Part shown: positions 11,270-23,949 of the stretch, piece by piece | Position numbering within the stretch: the stretch's first letter is position 1 | How the letters are laid out: each line of letters opens with the position of its first letter | Source: Symsagittifera roscoffensis | Taxonomy: Eukaryota; Xenacoelomorpha; Acoela; Convolutidae | Assembly (NCBI RefSeq): GCF_963678635.1 | Contig: NC_087066.1 | Span: forward strand, 2,973,633 to 3,037,632 | Reading direction: 5' to 3' | Length of the DNA: 64,000 bases | Notes under the pieces: model-generated | Databases searched by the model: none | The model's input: only the letters and a program-made list of their open reading frames with translations | Told to the model about the DNA's origin: nothing | Program-made: the position numbers and the translations under genes

Positions 11270-14200
11270 GTAGCTCCACCCACCTACATACACCAGCTAA
11301 ATTTCATCACCATTCTCAATAGATTATACACTTGAGGACAGAAGATACACGCAATTTCATATTGTTGTTCTCTTATTATTTACATGTTTTTGTTTCAAAA
11401 TGGTCGTTGAAAACATTCTTTTTATAAAGACTAAAGCTAAATTTGCAATTGAATATGTCCACTAGTCTACAAAATTCTGCAATTTAGCCATGAACAATCA
11501 GAATAATATGAGTTCATATGAAATAGTGTCAAACAGTTGAATCATTGATGTTTTGTTGTGGCGTGCGCAGATGTTTTTGAAATTTACCTATAGCTGAGGT
11601 TGTATGGAGATAAGCGAATGTGGTGTTCAACCGCAAGCAATTGTTTTGACTGGTTGCTTCGTCCAGTGCTACATTTTTCATCAGAAATGAAGTATGTAAA
11701 CAAGAATTGAATCTGACTAAAACTTGTCACCCATTTAGGCTACCAAATTTCGGGCTCCCTGAAAAGTCACGTCTTTTTGGACTAATTTTAGACGAAATCA
11801 CAATTAAGACTTAATTTAAATGAATTGTTCCTCTCAACAGTCTTTTTCTTTAAGCAATACACGAAGCCCCGAGCAATATTTCACCTGCGTCCTCTCATAG
11901 ACCACAAGCCCCGCCACCCAGATCAGCTAGATCTCAAACTGCATCCTCTACTCTGTCCTCACTGGAAGGAAACAACAACATCAGTCCCACTTCCACCCAG
12001 AGCCACCCGACCACAGCTGCTGCTGCAGGCGAGGATGCAGGAGACGCTACCAATTCCTCGAACTCCTCCTGCACCTACTCCTCCTCCGCCACCGCCGCCT
12101 CAGCCGACCCCAAAAGTGTGACATTAGCTCCCTCTCAGAACCAAGGCAAAGATAAAGAGAAGAAAAAACGAGGACGCTTCCTGTCTTTCATGTCCAAAAA
12201 GTCCAAAACATTCAACTCGAACGAACAATCCAATCTGGCTCAAGACTTTCCGGATATACCATATGTAAACGAAGTTCCGCCGCAGCAGCGAGTGAAAACA
12301 GAAGCAAAAATAGTTGAACTGGAACGAGAAATAGAAAAGTTAGAGCGAGAACGTGAGGGAATGTTGAAGCTCAAGATATCCTACACGAATAACACGGCAT
12401 ATGGTGATCCAAAGAGTCTGGAACCCAAAATAGCCAAGGTCGGCCAGGAGCTGGACGTGAGAAGGATGGAGTTGAAAAGGTACGCGTTCTTTCATCCAAT
12501 TTTTATATTGATATTTTTTGGCATCTATCCTAATTAAGATACTGCAAGCCTTTTTAAATGATTCCAGAAACTATGAATTTTCAATCAGGTATTCTGTATT
12601 GTCACATTTTAACATATTTATAAAAGAGGACCCTTCTGTTTTTTGTTTACGAACCAGCTGGTTACGTTTGTTGAGAGTTCTCAATGTTGTATCTGCTCAA
12701 TGATATTGATTATATATGATTAAAACCGTGCAGACTCTCAGTGGGTACTCAATGTGCCTAATGTCCATCCAATCCAAGTTATAAGCCTTGCGATATCAAG
12801 GGTATTGCAACCGGGAACTAGACTTTTTTCCCATAAACAACTTTGTCCACAGATTTCAGCATGCAGTTGCAGTACACAACATGCATGCAGTACACGTATA
12901 TTTGCGCTCATTGGTCTATTACTCGCACTGTGCTTCCTTATTAGTGTTATTTCGCAGTTCAATTTTTTTCAATTTAATAATTTCGCAGTTCATTTTTTTT
13001 TTGATTTTTCGACTTGTCGCTTTCGGTTTTCTTTTTGTCGGCTTAGTTCCCGCTTTGTTTTTACCATCCAACTTAAATCATTTATTTGAATGTTTCAAAA
13101 TTTTTTACAATACAGTTGCTTTTAGTGCTCTGATTTACCTCTGCTGTTTCTTTGTAATTTTTTTTAACCTTGGCATCGTATGTTTTTTTTTCGATTTAAA
13201 ACTTTATTCTGCCCAAATGATTTCGGCCTATAATTATACATGTTGTTTTTGCTGTTTTTAGGTATACAGAGTTCCTGACTGCAATCTCTACTGGAGTTGT
13301 GAGGCCCTTGAGAGCTAATAGTTCGGCTGCCCAGAACAGGATATCGAAAGGGGACTATCAAGGGGGAGGAGAGTATGGCGACCCTAGCAACTGCTACACA
13401 GGTATGTACAGGGCCTAGCAAATTAGAGCAGAATTAGAATTGAGCACCTTAGTTGAGGCGTTTCTTTGCAAAACTACAATTATGAAAAAAAAAACGTAAT
13501 AGCTGAAACTTGGTCGCATATCTATCTATCTATATCTATATCCATCTCTATCTATCTATCTATACTATATTCAAATGCGAGTGACAGCTATCTCCCATGT
13601 TTAAGCATAATAGTTTTGCATGTTTAACGAAAGAGTTTTTTCATGTTTAAGGTGTATCATATATTGCAATGCTTAAGAAAATTTTTAATTAGTTTTCCGC
13701 AAGGTTATTAATTTTCAGTAATTTTTTCTGTCCGTCTGTCTGTATACCTGCTTTTTAAATTAATATGATTATGTCTGTCTACACGTCTCCTAATTTTTAA
13801 ACTTTCGTCTATCCATTATATATTTAAATGCGAGCTTCACTATTTCGCCATGCTTAGGCTTTTTCAACGTATTATTTTTGCATGTTTAACAAAAGAATTT
13901 TTTCACGTTTAAGATATATCGTATATTGCTATGTTTAAGGTTTTTCTAGAAAATTTCTAGAAATTTTAATATATAAAAATTTCTCAATTTTTGAAATTCT
14001 CACCCTGTAATTGGGTGCTGTCAGAATTCTCTCAGGGGTTGCGATTCTTGCCTCCAAATCTCACTTCTCAAATTCTTGTAGTTTTCGAGATATGACATTT
14101 TTTTAATGATTTTTTCAAAAAAAAAATCCAAAATGTTCAAGATCTCATTCCTGTTGTTGGATATTGTGAAGGTACTCTCAGGGGTTGCGAGTTTTGCCTC

Positions 14201-17200
14201 TGATTATGGCTGCTCAAATCCTTGTAGTTTTTGAGATATGACGTTTTTTTTTAAGATTTAAAAAAAAAAATTTCAGAAAACTCAGATGAAAAAAAAAATT
14301 AACAAAATTGGATATTTGCATCTCTGTGGTGAGGCTCTGTCAAGTTACTCTCAGGAAGTCGATTTTTACCTCCAAATATGACTGCTCAAATCCTTGTATT
14401 TTTCGAGATATGACGTTTTTTTAAGATTTAAAAAAAAAATTTTAGAAAACTTAGATGAAAAAAAATTTCACAAAATTGGATATTTGCATCTCTGTGGTGA
14501 GGCTCTGTCAAGTTACTCTCAGGAAGTCGAATTTTCCCTCCAAATATGACTGCTCAAATCCTTGTAGTTTTTGAGATAGCACGTTTCTTATGATTTTCTC
14601 CGAAATTTTCAAAAAAAAAACTTAAATGTTAAAAAATTTCCAAAAGTTGAAGATCTCAGTCCTGTTATTAGAATCTGTCAGGGTACTCTCAGGATGCAAT
14701 TTGTGCCTCCAACTATGACTGCTCAAAACCTTGCAGTTTTCCAGATATGACATTTTCTGTGCTTCAAAAAATTTTATTTAAATTAATTTTTTTTTCGAAG
14801 TTTGAAATTCCTTATCTGTAGTTGGGGGCAGTCAGAGTAATCTCAGTGGTTGCAAATTCGGCCTCCAGTTTACAATGCCCAAGTTTTTTTACTTTAAGAG
14901 ATAAGACGATTTTTGTGATTTTTTTTGGAAATTTTCAGAAAACTCATGACAAAATACTTCACCAAAGTGAAATTCCCAACCCTGTAGTTGTGTGTTGTCA
15001 GAGTACTTCCAAAGATTGCGAATATTGCCATCAGTAAGACTGCTGAAATCTTGGTAGTTTTCGAAATGTGAAATTTTTTCTGGTTCTCAATAAATGCTTT
15101 TTTTAGAAAACTTAAGATGAAGTTTCTCAAGATTTGAATTTCCCAACGTTGCAGATGGGTACTATAAGAGTACTCTCAAAAGTTGCTAATCTTGCGTCCA
15201 ATTGCGACTGCTCAATTGCTTTCAGTTTCGCATATGTGACGTTTCTTTGTTCATTTTAAATTTTTTGAAGAACATATATAAAACTTCTCAAAATTTTATG
15301 GTTCTCCAAGTTTTATATAAAAAAAACTTAAATACAAATTTTTGCAAAGTTTGTAATTACGAACCTTGTAATTGGGTGCTGTCAGAGTACTCTCAAAGAA
15401 TGCAGATCTTATTTCAAATATGTGCGGTTTTTTATGAGAACCAGAGGTGCGTTACACGCTAGTTCCAATGATTTTTCAGTTAAGCTTACCTTAAACGAAA
15501 ATCATCATTTCAAAGTTTTTTCGTCTAATTGTCGATGTTGACAAAATTTTGTTACCAATCATAGATTTAGGTTTTAAAAAGATAACAAAACCGAATGCGA
15601 GTCAGCATCGTCGTATTGTGTCATTCTTCGGAATTCGGGTAACCAGTGTCACGATCTTAACCTTTTTTTCTACAACCTTGAAAGTTTTAGGCAACACGTC
15701 TAACCGTAGCTCAAAATGATCAAACAAAACCAGTAAAAAGTTTAACTACGACGAGCTCAGGACCGAATATTCAGCCGAGTATCTATCCGCCCGAGCCTAT
15801 CCGTTGTGATAAACTTATTAAATGGTTTCAGAAAATGCTAATGGGAATAAGCTACATGATGGAATGTGCCATGCTAGTTGCATATAGCATAATCACAAGT
15901 TGTATTTCTAACTGGGATATGGCTTCTGACTGATGATAACCGAAAGTATTTCAAATTATCTGGGCCTAAAATGATACGTAACAAAACCAAAAAAAGTCGA
16001 AGGAATTGTCGTTCCAATAAAGTGAGCTCTCTATCCTTAGATAAAAGCGAAGTGACTTTTAATTTTTCAGCAGTATCAAAATTTCATGTCTTGGAGACAT
16101 CAAGTGTATCAAACACTTTCTCCAGATCGAAAAAAAAACGAGCAGCAAGGGTGCTATTTGAGCATTTATTCGTCACGCATCAGTTTAACAAATTCAAAAA
16201 TATCAAACACATACCTCCATCTTTAAGCTAGGACCTAGGTGTCCTTCATTAAGGTTCACATAGTTGTTTTCACCTTTTTCCATTTTTTCGACTATGATTG
16301 TGTTGTATCGCAAGTGGTACGAAGCTCCGCTTCGCCTCTGTGTTGAAAATTCTTTCAATGTGCTCCGTTTATGTGGAAGTAATTGCGTTCCTAGTAGCTA
16401 GAATTTACGGGATACTTGTCTGGGAAGTTTCTATTAAGCCTTTGCATGCTTCCTTCATTCAGGCGCGCTCTCATAAAATTTTTGAAAGTTCGTATCTTTC
16501 TGATTACAAGACCATGTTTTTTTTCCTTTCCTGCATTCATGAATTTTTTTTCTATTATTATTTTTTAAATAATAAGGTTTAGATAGTGGCTAGATCGTGC
16601 CTATTTTTTAAATAATTTGAATTTTTTTCTCGCTGTCTTTTTGCACAGTTCTGGTTTCTGGCGCTTATAAATTCGGATCTGGCACATAGTTTGTATCGGA
16701 GTGGCGATGCGTAGCTGTACTTCGCCTCTTCGTAGAAAGCATATTGTGGATAATATTACCCATATGTTTAGTGTATTTAACCCGTGATGGTCAAAAGACA
16801 ATGTTATCCTTTATAATATTTGGATGCAAACTTTGAAAAAACGACAACAATTAACTTACTCGACTTATGTTTGCGAAATTTAGAAGACGCCAGTAGTCCT
16901 CGATGGTAAACACACTTCTTTCCACATTCAACTTACACTCTTGATTTGAAATTTTGATTTAAAGTTCTTAAAGTCAATCAAAATCGATTAATAATCAAAT
17001 TCTAATAAAGTGTATGTTTGCCCGTTTTACCTGTTAGATTTGTCCTCGTTACATGCAACTGATTATTATTTACTCGTTACATGCAAATATCAGTAGCAGG
17101 TATCGAAAGGTCACAGGATTTGAAAAAACGAATTCTCGTCGAGCGAATTGCAACTCAAATTTTTGGTCTCTACGTTCTCTTCGCTATACGTTGGTATCGC

Positions 17201-18278
17201 ATAAGATGCTACACTTCGCTTGGTCTTTGTTCAAAGTATTGGAGATTAAAGATTCTCTGTGCACTATTCAGGACACCTCGACCTAATTGATCTGAGTCCG
17301 ATACCCGACACGGATATCATTTAGTCGATTAACATGATGATGATGAATAATGACTAATATGAACTGCATTGAGGCATTTCCTCTCTCAAATCAACCCTTC
17401 AGTCTATTAACATTGATTGATTCCATTGCAACAGGTACCGTCTATCTTTCCTTCATCTTGCTCTCTTATGTTGGACTGTGCTGCTTCTCTGTGGAAATAA
17501 TTGTTGCAAACATGTCACGTGAATCTGTTTTATTCTCTGCCTCGTTCCCAGAAGTTTTGACGAGCAGCAGACTGCTAAGTTTTATCTCTCTGGTTTTAAT
17601 CGGTATAATCATGCAGTGTAGTTATATGGGCGCTAACTTTCATAGTGAATTAGACAAATAATGATAAGCTTTATTTGGCTACTTGACAGTTTTTATGTTG
17701 TAGTTACTCTTAAGCAAATAAGAAATGTCCGATTTCTCTGTAGCTGATATCTTTGGATTCAAACACTTTCATTCTGTGTATCATAACGTGTATGTTGGGT
17801 TTTAGGAGGCGGAACAGCGCCAAACAATCTTCGTTCAAATACCATGGCAGGCTGTATTGACCTGGAAGTGGGATCCCACCAGTCCCACATCTCCCACTCC
17901 TCCGAGGACTTCGACTACTACGACGACGATGACGGAACCTACTCAGAGATCCCAGAACCAGCTGTCGGCATGGAGATGTACCGCAGCGCCAACAATGGTC
18001 TCGAGTTACTCAAAAAGTGCAAAGTGATTTACAGCTATGAGAAGAGCACAGACGCCGCACTGTCCATACACGAAGGCGAAGTGTTGGATGTTATCGAGAC
18101 AGAGGATGAAAATAATGATGGCTGGACGAAAGTTAGAAGAAACTTGGACGACATAATAGAGGAGGGTTATGTTCCGACTAGTTACATTAAATCAATATTA
18201 GACTACCCCTCGTCAGGATCCCATTCACCCGTGCCGCCCCAACAGCCGATCCCCACCTCTTCACCCCCCGTCACTTGA
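11119..18278 (+). CDS. Cip4: CIP4/FBP17/TOCA-1 family protein, 3' part (F-BAR end, HR1, SH3)
   Basis: Four exons join in frame: 11,119-11,269; 11,855-12,479; 13,262-13,401; 17,806-18,278 (1,389 bases, 462 residues plus TGA). All introns are GT-AG. The order of domains is the tail of the F-BAR domain (EFPPGDKLFVDYSNP), a serine/alanine/proline-rich linker with a basic KKKRGRF patch, an HR1 coiled-coil that in this family binds Cdc42-type GTPases, a linker, and a C-terminal SH3. Family members bend membranes through F-BAR and recruit N-WASP and dynamin through SH3 during endocytosis. The missing F-BAR N-terminus of more than 200 residues must be encoded left of the window, so the gypsy element would sit antisense inside an intron. 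Splice sites were chosen because they keep frame and domain continuity. Confidence 0.9.
11855..12479 (+). CDS. Cip4: CIP4-like exon: linker and HR1 domain
   Basis: The acceptor is TTTCTTTAAG ending at 11,854; another AG at 11,840 would break the frame. The donor is GT at 12,480-12,481. The exon encodes about 95 residues of Ser/Ala/Pro/Thr-rich linker, the basic patch KEKKKRGRFLSFMSKK, then HR1: VPPQQRVKTEAK, a charged coiled-coil (LEREIEKLEREREG), the family's GDPKSLEPK and the second helix ending in RRMELK. A 98-residue open frame at 11,825-12,121 in another phase is a shadow of this exon. Confidence 0.88.
12740..13240 (+). repeat. Dispersed repeat family B in a CIP4-like intron
   Basis: This intron holds the two hallmark motifs of a repeat seen elsewhere in the window. 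One is a TTGCGATA...GGTATTGCAACCGGG...CTAGACTTTTTTC stretch at about 12,787-12,830 (also at 20,741 and 32,868). The other is CTTTATTCTGCCCAAATGAT at about 13,202 (also at 21,118, 22,447 and, slightly changed, 32,606). The region between is T-rich and has no supported coding content. Confidence 0.6.
13262..13401 (+). CDS. Cip4: CIP4-like exon: post-HR1 linker
   Basis: The acceptor CTGTTTTTAG ends at 13,261 and the donor ACAG|GTATGT begins at 13,402. The 140-base exon completes the arginine split across the previous junction and adds 46 residues of linker (starting YTEFLTAI, ending SNCYT). It leaves phase 1, which matches the next exon. Confidence 0.82.
13515..13563 (+). repeat. TATC microsatellite
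   Basis: A run of TATC/TATA units lies in the intron, just before the T1 repeat element. Two related units of about 265 bp (GCGAGTGACAG at 13,577; GCGAGCTTCAC at 13,839), each with GCATGTTTAAC, follow it. Confidence 0.8.
13990..15462 (+). mobile_element. T1 tandem-repeat element, copy 1
   Basis: About nine diverged monomers of 140-220 bp follow each other. Each contains a version of GTCAGAGTACTCTCAGGGGTTGCG, then a CTCAAATCCTTGTAGTTTTCGAGATATGACG-like half (both shown here only as approximate consensus). They start near 14,019, 14,172, 14,335, 14,507, 14,683, 14,825, 14,994, 15,158 and 15,379. The array ends at GCGTTACACGCTAG (15,449-15,462). A second copy at 23,950-25,118 has the same terminal sequence and the same order of diverged monomers. 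Short open frames inside are chance frames in the repeats. Confidence 0.75.
15463..17805 (+). other. Remainder of the CIP4-like last intron, repeat debris
   Basis: No coding exon is supported. Three copies of a short repeat with TATCGCAAGTG and CTTCGCCTCT motifs lie at about 16,301-16,350, 16,690-16,730 and 17,190-17,230. A T2-type terminus ending in CTAG lies at 16,196-16,238. An open frame at 17,350-17,661 has no recognisable domain or splice support. Confidence 0.5.
16196..16238 (+). repeat. Orphan 3' end of a T2 element
   Basis: A CAAATTCAAAAATATC stretch, then ACCTCCATCTTTAAGCTAGG and CTAG at 16,235-16,238, match the 3' ends of T2 copies at 34,395-34,445 and 47,720-47,766. No T2 array precedes it, so this is a solo or truncated end. 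Confidence 0.55.
17806..18278 (+). CDS. Cip4: CIP4-like terminal exon: acidic linker and SH3 domain
   Basis: The acceptor GTTTTAG ends at 17,805. The exon encodes an acidic, tyrosine-containing linker (DFDYYDDDDGTYSE) and then an SH3 domain: CKVIYSYE (first strand, ALYDY-like), EGEVLDVIE, DGWTKVRR (the conserved Trp) and EEGYVPTSYI (the Pro and Tyr of the ligand groove). A proline-rich tail ends at TGA 18,276-18,278. The SH3 would recruit proline-rich partners such as WASP-family proteins (family knowledge). Confidence 0.92.
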
Positions 18279-18371
18279 CTTCTGTTCACATTTGATGGGG
18301 GGTGGGCAAGGGGACTTGGTTGTTGCAGACAGACAAAACTTAATAATCAGAATAGCACCGAATAATTGTGT

Positions 18372-18377
18372 AATAAA
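18372..18377 (+). promoter_or_regulatory. Polyadenylation signal of the CIP4-like gene
   Basis: AATAAA lies 94 bases after the stop codon. It is the first canonical signal downstream and fits a short 3' UTR. Confidence 0.6.
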
Positions 18378-20580
18378 TTATTTAACAATTCCTCTTCTCG
18401 TCCTAACTCTCTTCTTAACCTTTCGTCTCGGATGATGCTGCTCGAATAGCACAATTGGAATAATCACACAATGCCTTCGCTAGATGGCTTATCATAAAGA
18501 ATGCTCAGTCTGTTCGTTTACAATTCGTCTTATTTGTTATTTATTCGGTATTTCTGGAATTTATTTTCTTGGTTCGAAAAACTTTCGTGACATCGTCTCA
18601 AATATGTTCTGAAATTAGTGGATAAAAATGAGAGACTATGTTTTCGAAGTTTTTTATGCAATTCCTGAATTAGAAGTTGCTTTGCAATATTAGAGAATGA
18701 CTTTATCTTTTATATTTCAATTTCCGCCTGAGTTTTGTACTTCTATTTTGCTCTCTCATGCCTGCCTAGCTACTTTGGGTCAAAAAATAAATTATAAATT
18801 TATATTATTTATATCAATTCGAAATCTGTTCGCCACCCCATCCAAACCAAAGTTTTCAAGTCGACCGTATCCTAGATCGAATTTACGACGCCCTCAGTCG
18901 AGCAATAATAAGTGGAGTGCCTGCCAGTATAAATAATTTTTCTGTGTTCCGATTGTACAGTTAACCTGCAGGACAATGCATTCAAATAAGAGGTACTTTA
19001 TCCATGTTGGTCTCAAATAAATTGGATCTACTTGTCATAACTCTTTTACCACCCCACTAAAACACTCTCGCCCAATGGTCAATGGTATATATTCAATCCT
19101 CATATGCTATTGATAATGATATTCAAGTTGTTAATTCAGTATACTATCCTTTCTTATAAATGGGGTGGTGGATATTCATTATGTAGATCCCATATTTTTG
19201 TCCCGGTACCATCAATTCGCCCGGTCAGCTATGACTGAAATTTCGTCTAATGTTCAATTTAAGTCTATTTTAGAGTATTTTTAATTACTCGGGTATCCTT
19301 AAAGTTTCCAAGTTTCTAATTGATCATATAGAGATTGAAACAGTTCTGACCAGACAATGTACTTAATGGTATTCATCTTTGAAAGAAAAAACGGTCATTA
19401 GTTCTATTTTTGTCAGGGTTCAAACCAGTCCAAATTATCGGATCAGACTTTGATGTCAGTGGAGTACAGTCCACTTGCGGTCAATTGCGAGCTAGTCCCA
19501 ACCCCGGCCTTTTCTCTTCATCTAGATGTGCTTATCAGTCTATGTTGCTTGTGTTAGTTTCTCTAGTACACTTCTCAGTACATACTCACAGAGAAAAAAT
19601 TAACTTGTCATTTTAACAACATAATCATAGAACATAATGTCAATATTAGCTCCACAATTTTTGGTATCCACAAGAACTACGCACTCAAAGTAATTGAATT
19701 TTAATATTGTATTTAATTCTAGAACTTAAGTTTGGGAACTATCGGGGATCTTTAGTCCATAATGTGCAACCGTCAGAACTTCAGAAGAAAGTTGTGTGGT
19801 TAAAATGACGCGTAATATGGTGCTTATCATCTGCTAAACAGCTGCAATAGATCATCAGTTTAGACAACGTTATCTTCACTTTCGCCCCTTCTTCATTGAC
19901 TATGAATTGCAGCTCAACTGCAGTGTTTTGCAGTATTTGAACATGAAAAGGGGCGGTTTGGGTGGTGGTAGGGGGGTTTGGGAAAGTTTAGTTAAATCAA
20001 GAATGACCAGACTGTCATTTTGTTTTTTGATTTTTCGAAAAAAAATTTGCTCAGATTTTTTGAAATTTTGCTTGAAACCTCTTGAAAATATACCCAAACA
20101 CCTCCAAGAGAAAATTCTAGATCCGCCCCTAGACATTAGAAGTTTATTGTGCAGTCGTCTCTTAAGTAATAACGAGTATTTGTTGTCATTTAGTGTGTGC
20201 TCAACGAATGAAATCAGACCCCCAATCAATTTCCTATTCCCTGTTTATCGTCAGATATCGAATTAGATCAATGCTTGTGGAACACAGCTAATGTAATTTA
20301 ATTTCTAAAAGTTTATTATTATTTTTGCTCCTGGCATTATCAGAAGAAAAATACGTCAAAAAATAAACCTATGCACTCTGAATTAACGAAGTCAATAATA
20401 TGAACGAAGTCAACAATATCAACGAAATTAACGGCAAAGTTATTCATTGTGTCAGTATTCAAAATGCTGACACCTGATTGATTAATAGGAACCCCTTACT
20501 CTCCGAGAGTTTCTTATTCAAGGCTTGTTAAGAGTCGATTTCAGATTTTTATGGAGGTCGCGAGGATTTTTTTTTTTCGT
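18378..20580. other. Intergenic, no gene seen
   Basis: The stretch is AT-rich with only short, unsupported frames. The one recognisable object is an inverted hAT-type MITE fragment at 19,945-20,132. Confidence 0.5.
19945..20132 (-). mobile_element. hAT-type MITE fragment, inverted copy
   Basis: The right edge reads ATCCGCCCCT, the reverse complement of the AGGGGCGGAT terminus of the MITEs at 28,453 and 45,778, and the left edge carries AGGGGCGG. The body includes a pyrimidine-rich stretch followed by TTTTCGAAAAAAAATTT, typical of the other copies. It is shorter than they are, so internally deleted or diverged. Confidence 0.5.
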
Positions 20581-20878
20581 TTTTTTTGAAAAGTATTAAA
20601 ATTTGTCCAGGCTCAAATCTATTTTTTCGGGGTTTGACTCCTGATTTCTTAAGTACCGTTCATTTTTTGTTTAAAGGAAGGCAAACTCCATTATTACAAA
20701 GCAAAAGTGCAAAGGTCACAAAAAACGTTGAAATTATCCTTGCGATAATCAGGGATATTGCAATCGGGTACTAGACTTTTTTCAAGAAAATATTTCTGCT
20801 CACGGAATGGTCAAAAACAGAAATAGTAAAATTGGGTTGAGTTCACAATGAATTCAAATTTCGTTGCGTCTGCGGCAC

Positions 20879-20945
20879 ACTTGGCCTGGAGGTATCGAGT
20901 ACGCCTGGGACGGTAATGGTCCCGGGTTAGAAACTGACAGGACCT
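20879..20945 (+). mobile_element. tRNA-like SINE head
   Basis: ACTTGGCCTGGAGGTATC resembles a pol III A box. The following CGGGTTAGAAACTG is a weak B box, then GACCTGCTTTTT. The same head, truncated, occurs at 23,916-23,950, directly against the second T1 array. Confidence 0.45.
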
Positions 20946-21730
20946 GCTTTTTCTTCAAACGGGAATTGTTCTTCAAACAGGAAGTTGTCATCTTCTCTAG
21001 TTTTTTTTTGCTGTACGCTTTTCACATTGTATTTGCATCAAGTGTTTTCTATTAATTATGCTGTTTGTATTTTCTTGACCTCATATATTTTTCTTTTTGT
21101 TTTTTTTTTCGCTGAAAAACTTTATTCTGCCCAATCGATTTCGGTTTATATTTTATGGGCCTGGTGATCTAATTTTGAGTCATATCTTTTTTATGCTCAT
21201 CTTATTTATGCTCTCTGGATAGAACAAATTCCTAAAACATCTTTTGATATAATAGCTAAAGTTTTCCATGGCAACTTTTTTTCGGCTTTTTTTCTCATCG
21301 ATAGATTTCAAGAACAAATTATATCGGCTTAATTGCCTCATTTTTTTTAAGTCTTGAGACTTGTTTTTTTTCTCGACTTGCAGGGTTTTTACTAAGATAT
21401 TTTCGGCTTTGTTACCGCTTGATTATTTTTGTTTCCATTCGAATTTCTCGTTTTATTGACCTGGCATGTTTTAGTTTCAAAACTAGCCTGTTTCGTTTTG
21501 CTAAATCTATTTCTCGACATTTCCGTTCTCGACTAAAAATGGAGTTTAGATATCTGATTTGCCAGCGAAAGTAAAATTTCACCTAATGATCCCATTTTAT
21601 CAAATTGGTATAATTTCATGTGTCAAAAATGTCAATTATAAATTGTTCTCGAAAAGCTTTAAGGTCATTTTTTTTCGAAAAATAGAACTTTCAAATTTTT
21701 TCAAAAAAGGTAGCATTTTTGTTGACTTGC

Positions 21731-21914
21731 ATGTTGACTTGCATTAATTGACTTTTCCCAGATGTTTGTTGGCGGTTTTTTTAAGGCCAACTTTGGTATA
21801 TTTTGGTTTTTTTTGCTGTTGACTTTCATGTTGACTTGCATTAATTGACTTTTCCCAGATGTTTGTTGGCGGTTTTTTTAAGGCCAACTTTGGTATATTT
21901 TGGTTTTTTTGCTG
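21731..21914 (+). repeat. 97-bp tandem duplication
   Basis: Two nearly identical 97-bp copies, each starting ATGTTGACTTGCATTAATTG, lie at 21,731 and 21,828 inside unit 1 of the larger tandem repeat. The high identity says the duplication is recent. A single related copy occurs in unit 2 near 23,500. Confidence 0.85.
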
Positions 21915-23949
21915 TTTTTTTTCGCTGAAATGCGAACTGCATCTTGCCCATGTGCTGTTTGGTTCTAATTGTTAGAGAAGAGAAATTAAATGGATTAGAT
22001 GATATTTTTTTTACGTTTTTGAGAGAATCGAAGAGTTCTGGGCTAAAAATAAGCAATTTCGCCTGCGAATTTTTTGTACCAATTACCGTATTGGGGTTGG
22101 AAAAAACGATGGATTAGCTGGCTTCTTGCCCAATTTTTACTACCTCAAAGAAGCTATTAGGGGTCAAGTTTGGTATAATTTTAAAGCCCTCTTTGTCGTG
22201 CCTAGATTTTGCTCAGGCTCAAATTTACTTTTCGGGATTTTTGTTCTTTTTTTGAAGTTCTGTTCATTTATTTGTTAAAAGGAAGGTAAACTTCATTATT
22301 AAATAGCAAAAGTTTAAAAGTCAACTTGTACTGTAAAAGTCACATTGTTTCACTTTGTAGTTGTTTTAAGTGTTTTGTTTTAATTCTGCTGTTTGTAATT
22401 TCTTGACTTCATATTTTTTTCTTTTTGTTTTTTATTTCGCTGAAAAATTTTAATCTGCCCAATCGATTTCGGCTTATATTTTATCGGCCTAGTGATCTAA
22501 GTTTGAGTCATTTCAAGTCAAACATCCTTTTTATGCTCATCTCTTTTATGCTCACTCGATTGAACACTGGACTAAATTATCTTATAGATATAATAGCTCA
22601 AGTTTTCCATGGCAACTTGTTTTTGCCTTTTTTCTCATCGATAGGTTTCGAGCCCAAATTATATCGGCCTAATTGCCTCATTTTTTAAGTCTTAAGACTT
22701 GTTTATTTTCTTTCGAGTTACCGGTTTTTTTTCTAAAATGTTTTTGGCTTTATTACCGATCGATTAATTTTCTTCAGATTCGAATTCACATTCTCTTGTC
22801 CTGGTATGTTTTTGCTTCAAAATTAGCCTGTTTCGTTTTGATAGATCTAGTCGTCGACCATGACGTTTTTTTCTGACTTAGCGGCTTTCTGGTTTTGTTT
22901 TGCAAGTAGTGCGCAGATTCGCTTATATGTTTAATTGTAATTTCAAAAATGGAATTCAAATATCAGATTTGCCAGCGAAATTACAGTTTCACTTCATGTT
23001 TCCGCTTTCTCAAAGTGGTATAATTTTTTAAAGAAAATCTCAAGGATATATTATTCCCATAGAGCTCATCTGTTTTTTTTTCTCGAAAAATAAAACATCC
23101 GATTTTTTTCAAAAAGGCAGCATTTCTTTTTTTGTTCGCTTGCATTCATTGACTTTCTCCAAATGTCTGTTGGCTATAATTTTTGTTCAAGACCAACTTG
23201 GCCTATTTTTTATTTATTTTTTTCCGATCTAGCGGCTTCTTGGTTTTGTATTGGTAGTGGTGTGGAGCTTCGCTGATGTGTTGAATTCTAATTTCAAAAA
23301 TGGAGTTTAGATATCTGATTTGCCAGCGAAATTAAAATTTCACCTAATGATCCCATTTTATCAAATTGGTATAATTTCATTTAAAAAATGTCAATTATAA
23401 ATTGTTCTCGAAAAGCTTTAGGGTCATTTGTTTTTTTCTCGAAAAATAGAACTTTCAAGTTTTTTCAAAAAAGGCTGCATTTTTGTTTTGTTGACTTGCA
23501 TTAATTGACTTTTTACAGATGTTTGGTGGCGGTTTTTTTTTTCAAGGCCAACTTTGGTATATTTTAGTTTTTTTGCAGTTTTTTTTCTCGCTAAAATTAA
23601 ATGAGAAGAGAAATTAAATGGATTAGATGATATTTGCTTACGTTTTTGAGAGAATCGAAGAGTTCTGGGCTAAAAATTAGCAAACTTGCCTGCGAATTTT
23701 TTTGTACCCATTACCGTATTGGGGTTGGTAGGACCTATGGATTAGTTTGCCTCGTGCCCAATTTTTGACTACCTCAAAGAAGCTATTAGGGGTCAAGTGT
23801 GGTTTACTAATAAAGTCCTCCTAGTCATGACTAGAGTTCGTTCAGGCTCAAATTTCCTTTTTCTCGGTTTGACTTGTTTTTTTTTCAAGTTCCGTTCATT
23901 TTTTTATGTTATAAGGAAGGCACACTTGGCCTGGAGGTATCAAGTACGC

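Larger units (their letters stand above)
20608..23842 (+). repeat. Two tandem ~1.6-kb units (family B superunit)
   Basis: CAGGCTCAAAT recurs at 20,608, 22,214 and 23,843, spacing 1,606 and 1,629. Between these marks the two units share many blocks in order: CTTTATTCTGCCC, TTTTCCATGGCAACTT, CCTGTTTCGTTTTG, GATTTGCCAGCGAAA, GAGAATCGAAGAGTTCTGGG and CAAAGAAGCTATTAGGGGTC. Unit 1 has an extra ~280 bp carrying a tRNA-like SINE head; unit 2 repeats its middle block internally (22,950 and 23,298). No coding potential is seen. Confidence 0.75.

Noticed and set aside
11825-12121. 98-residue proline-rich frame
   Set aside because: It is out of phase with the CIP4-like exon; the in-phase reading gives the HR1 domain and fits the splice sites.
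13990-15462. CRISPR-like array
   Set aside because: Repeats are long, diverged and directly adjacent without unique spacers, and the genome is eukaryotic.
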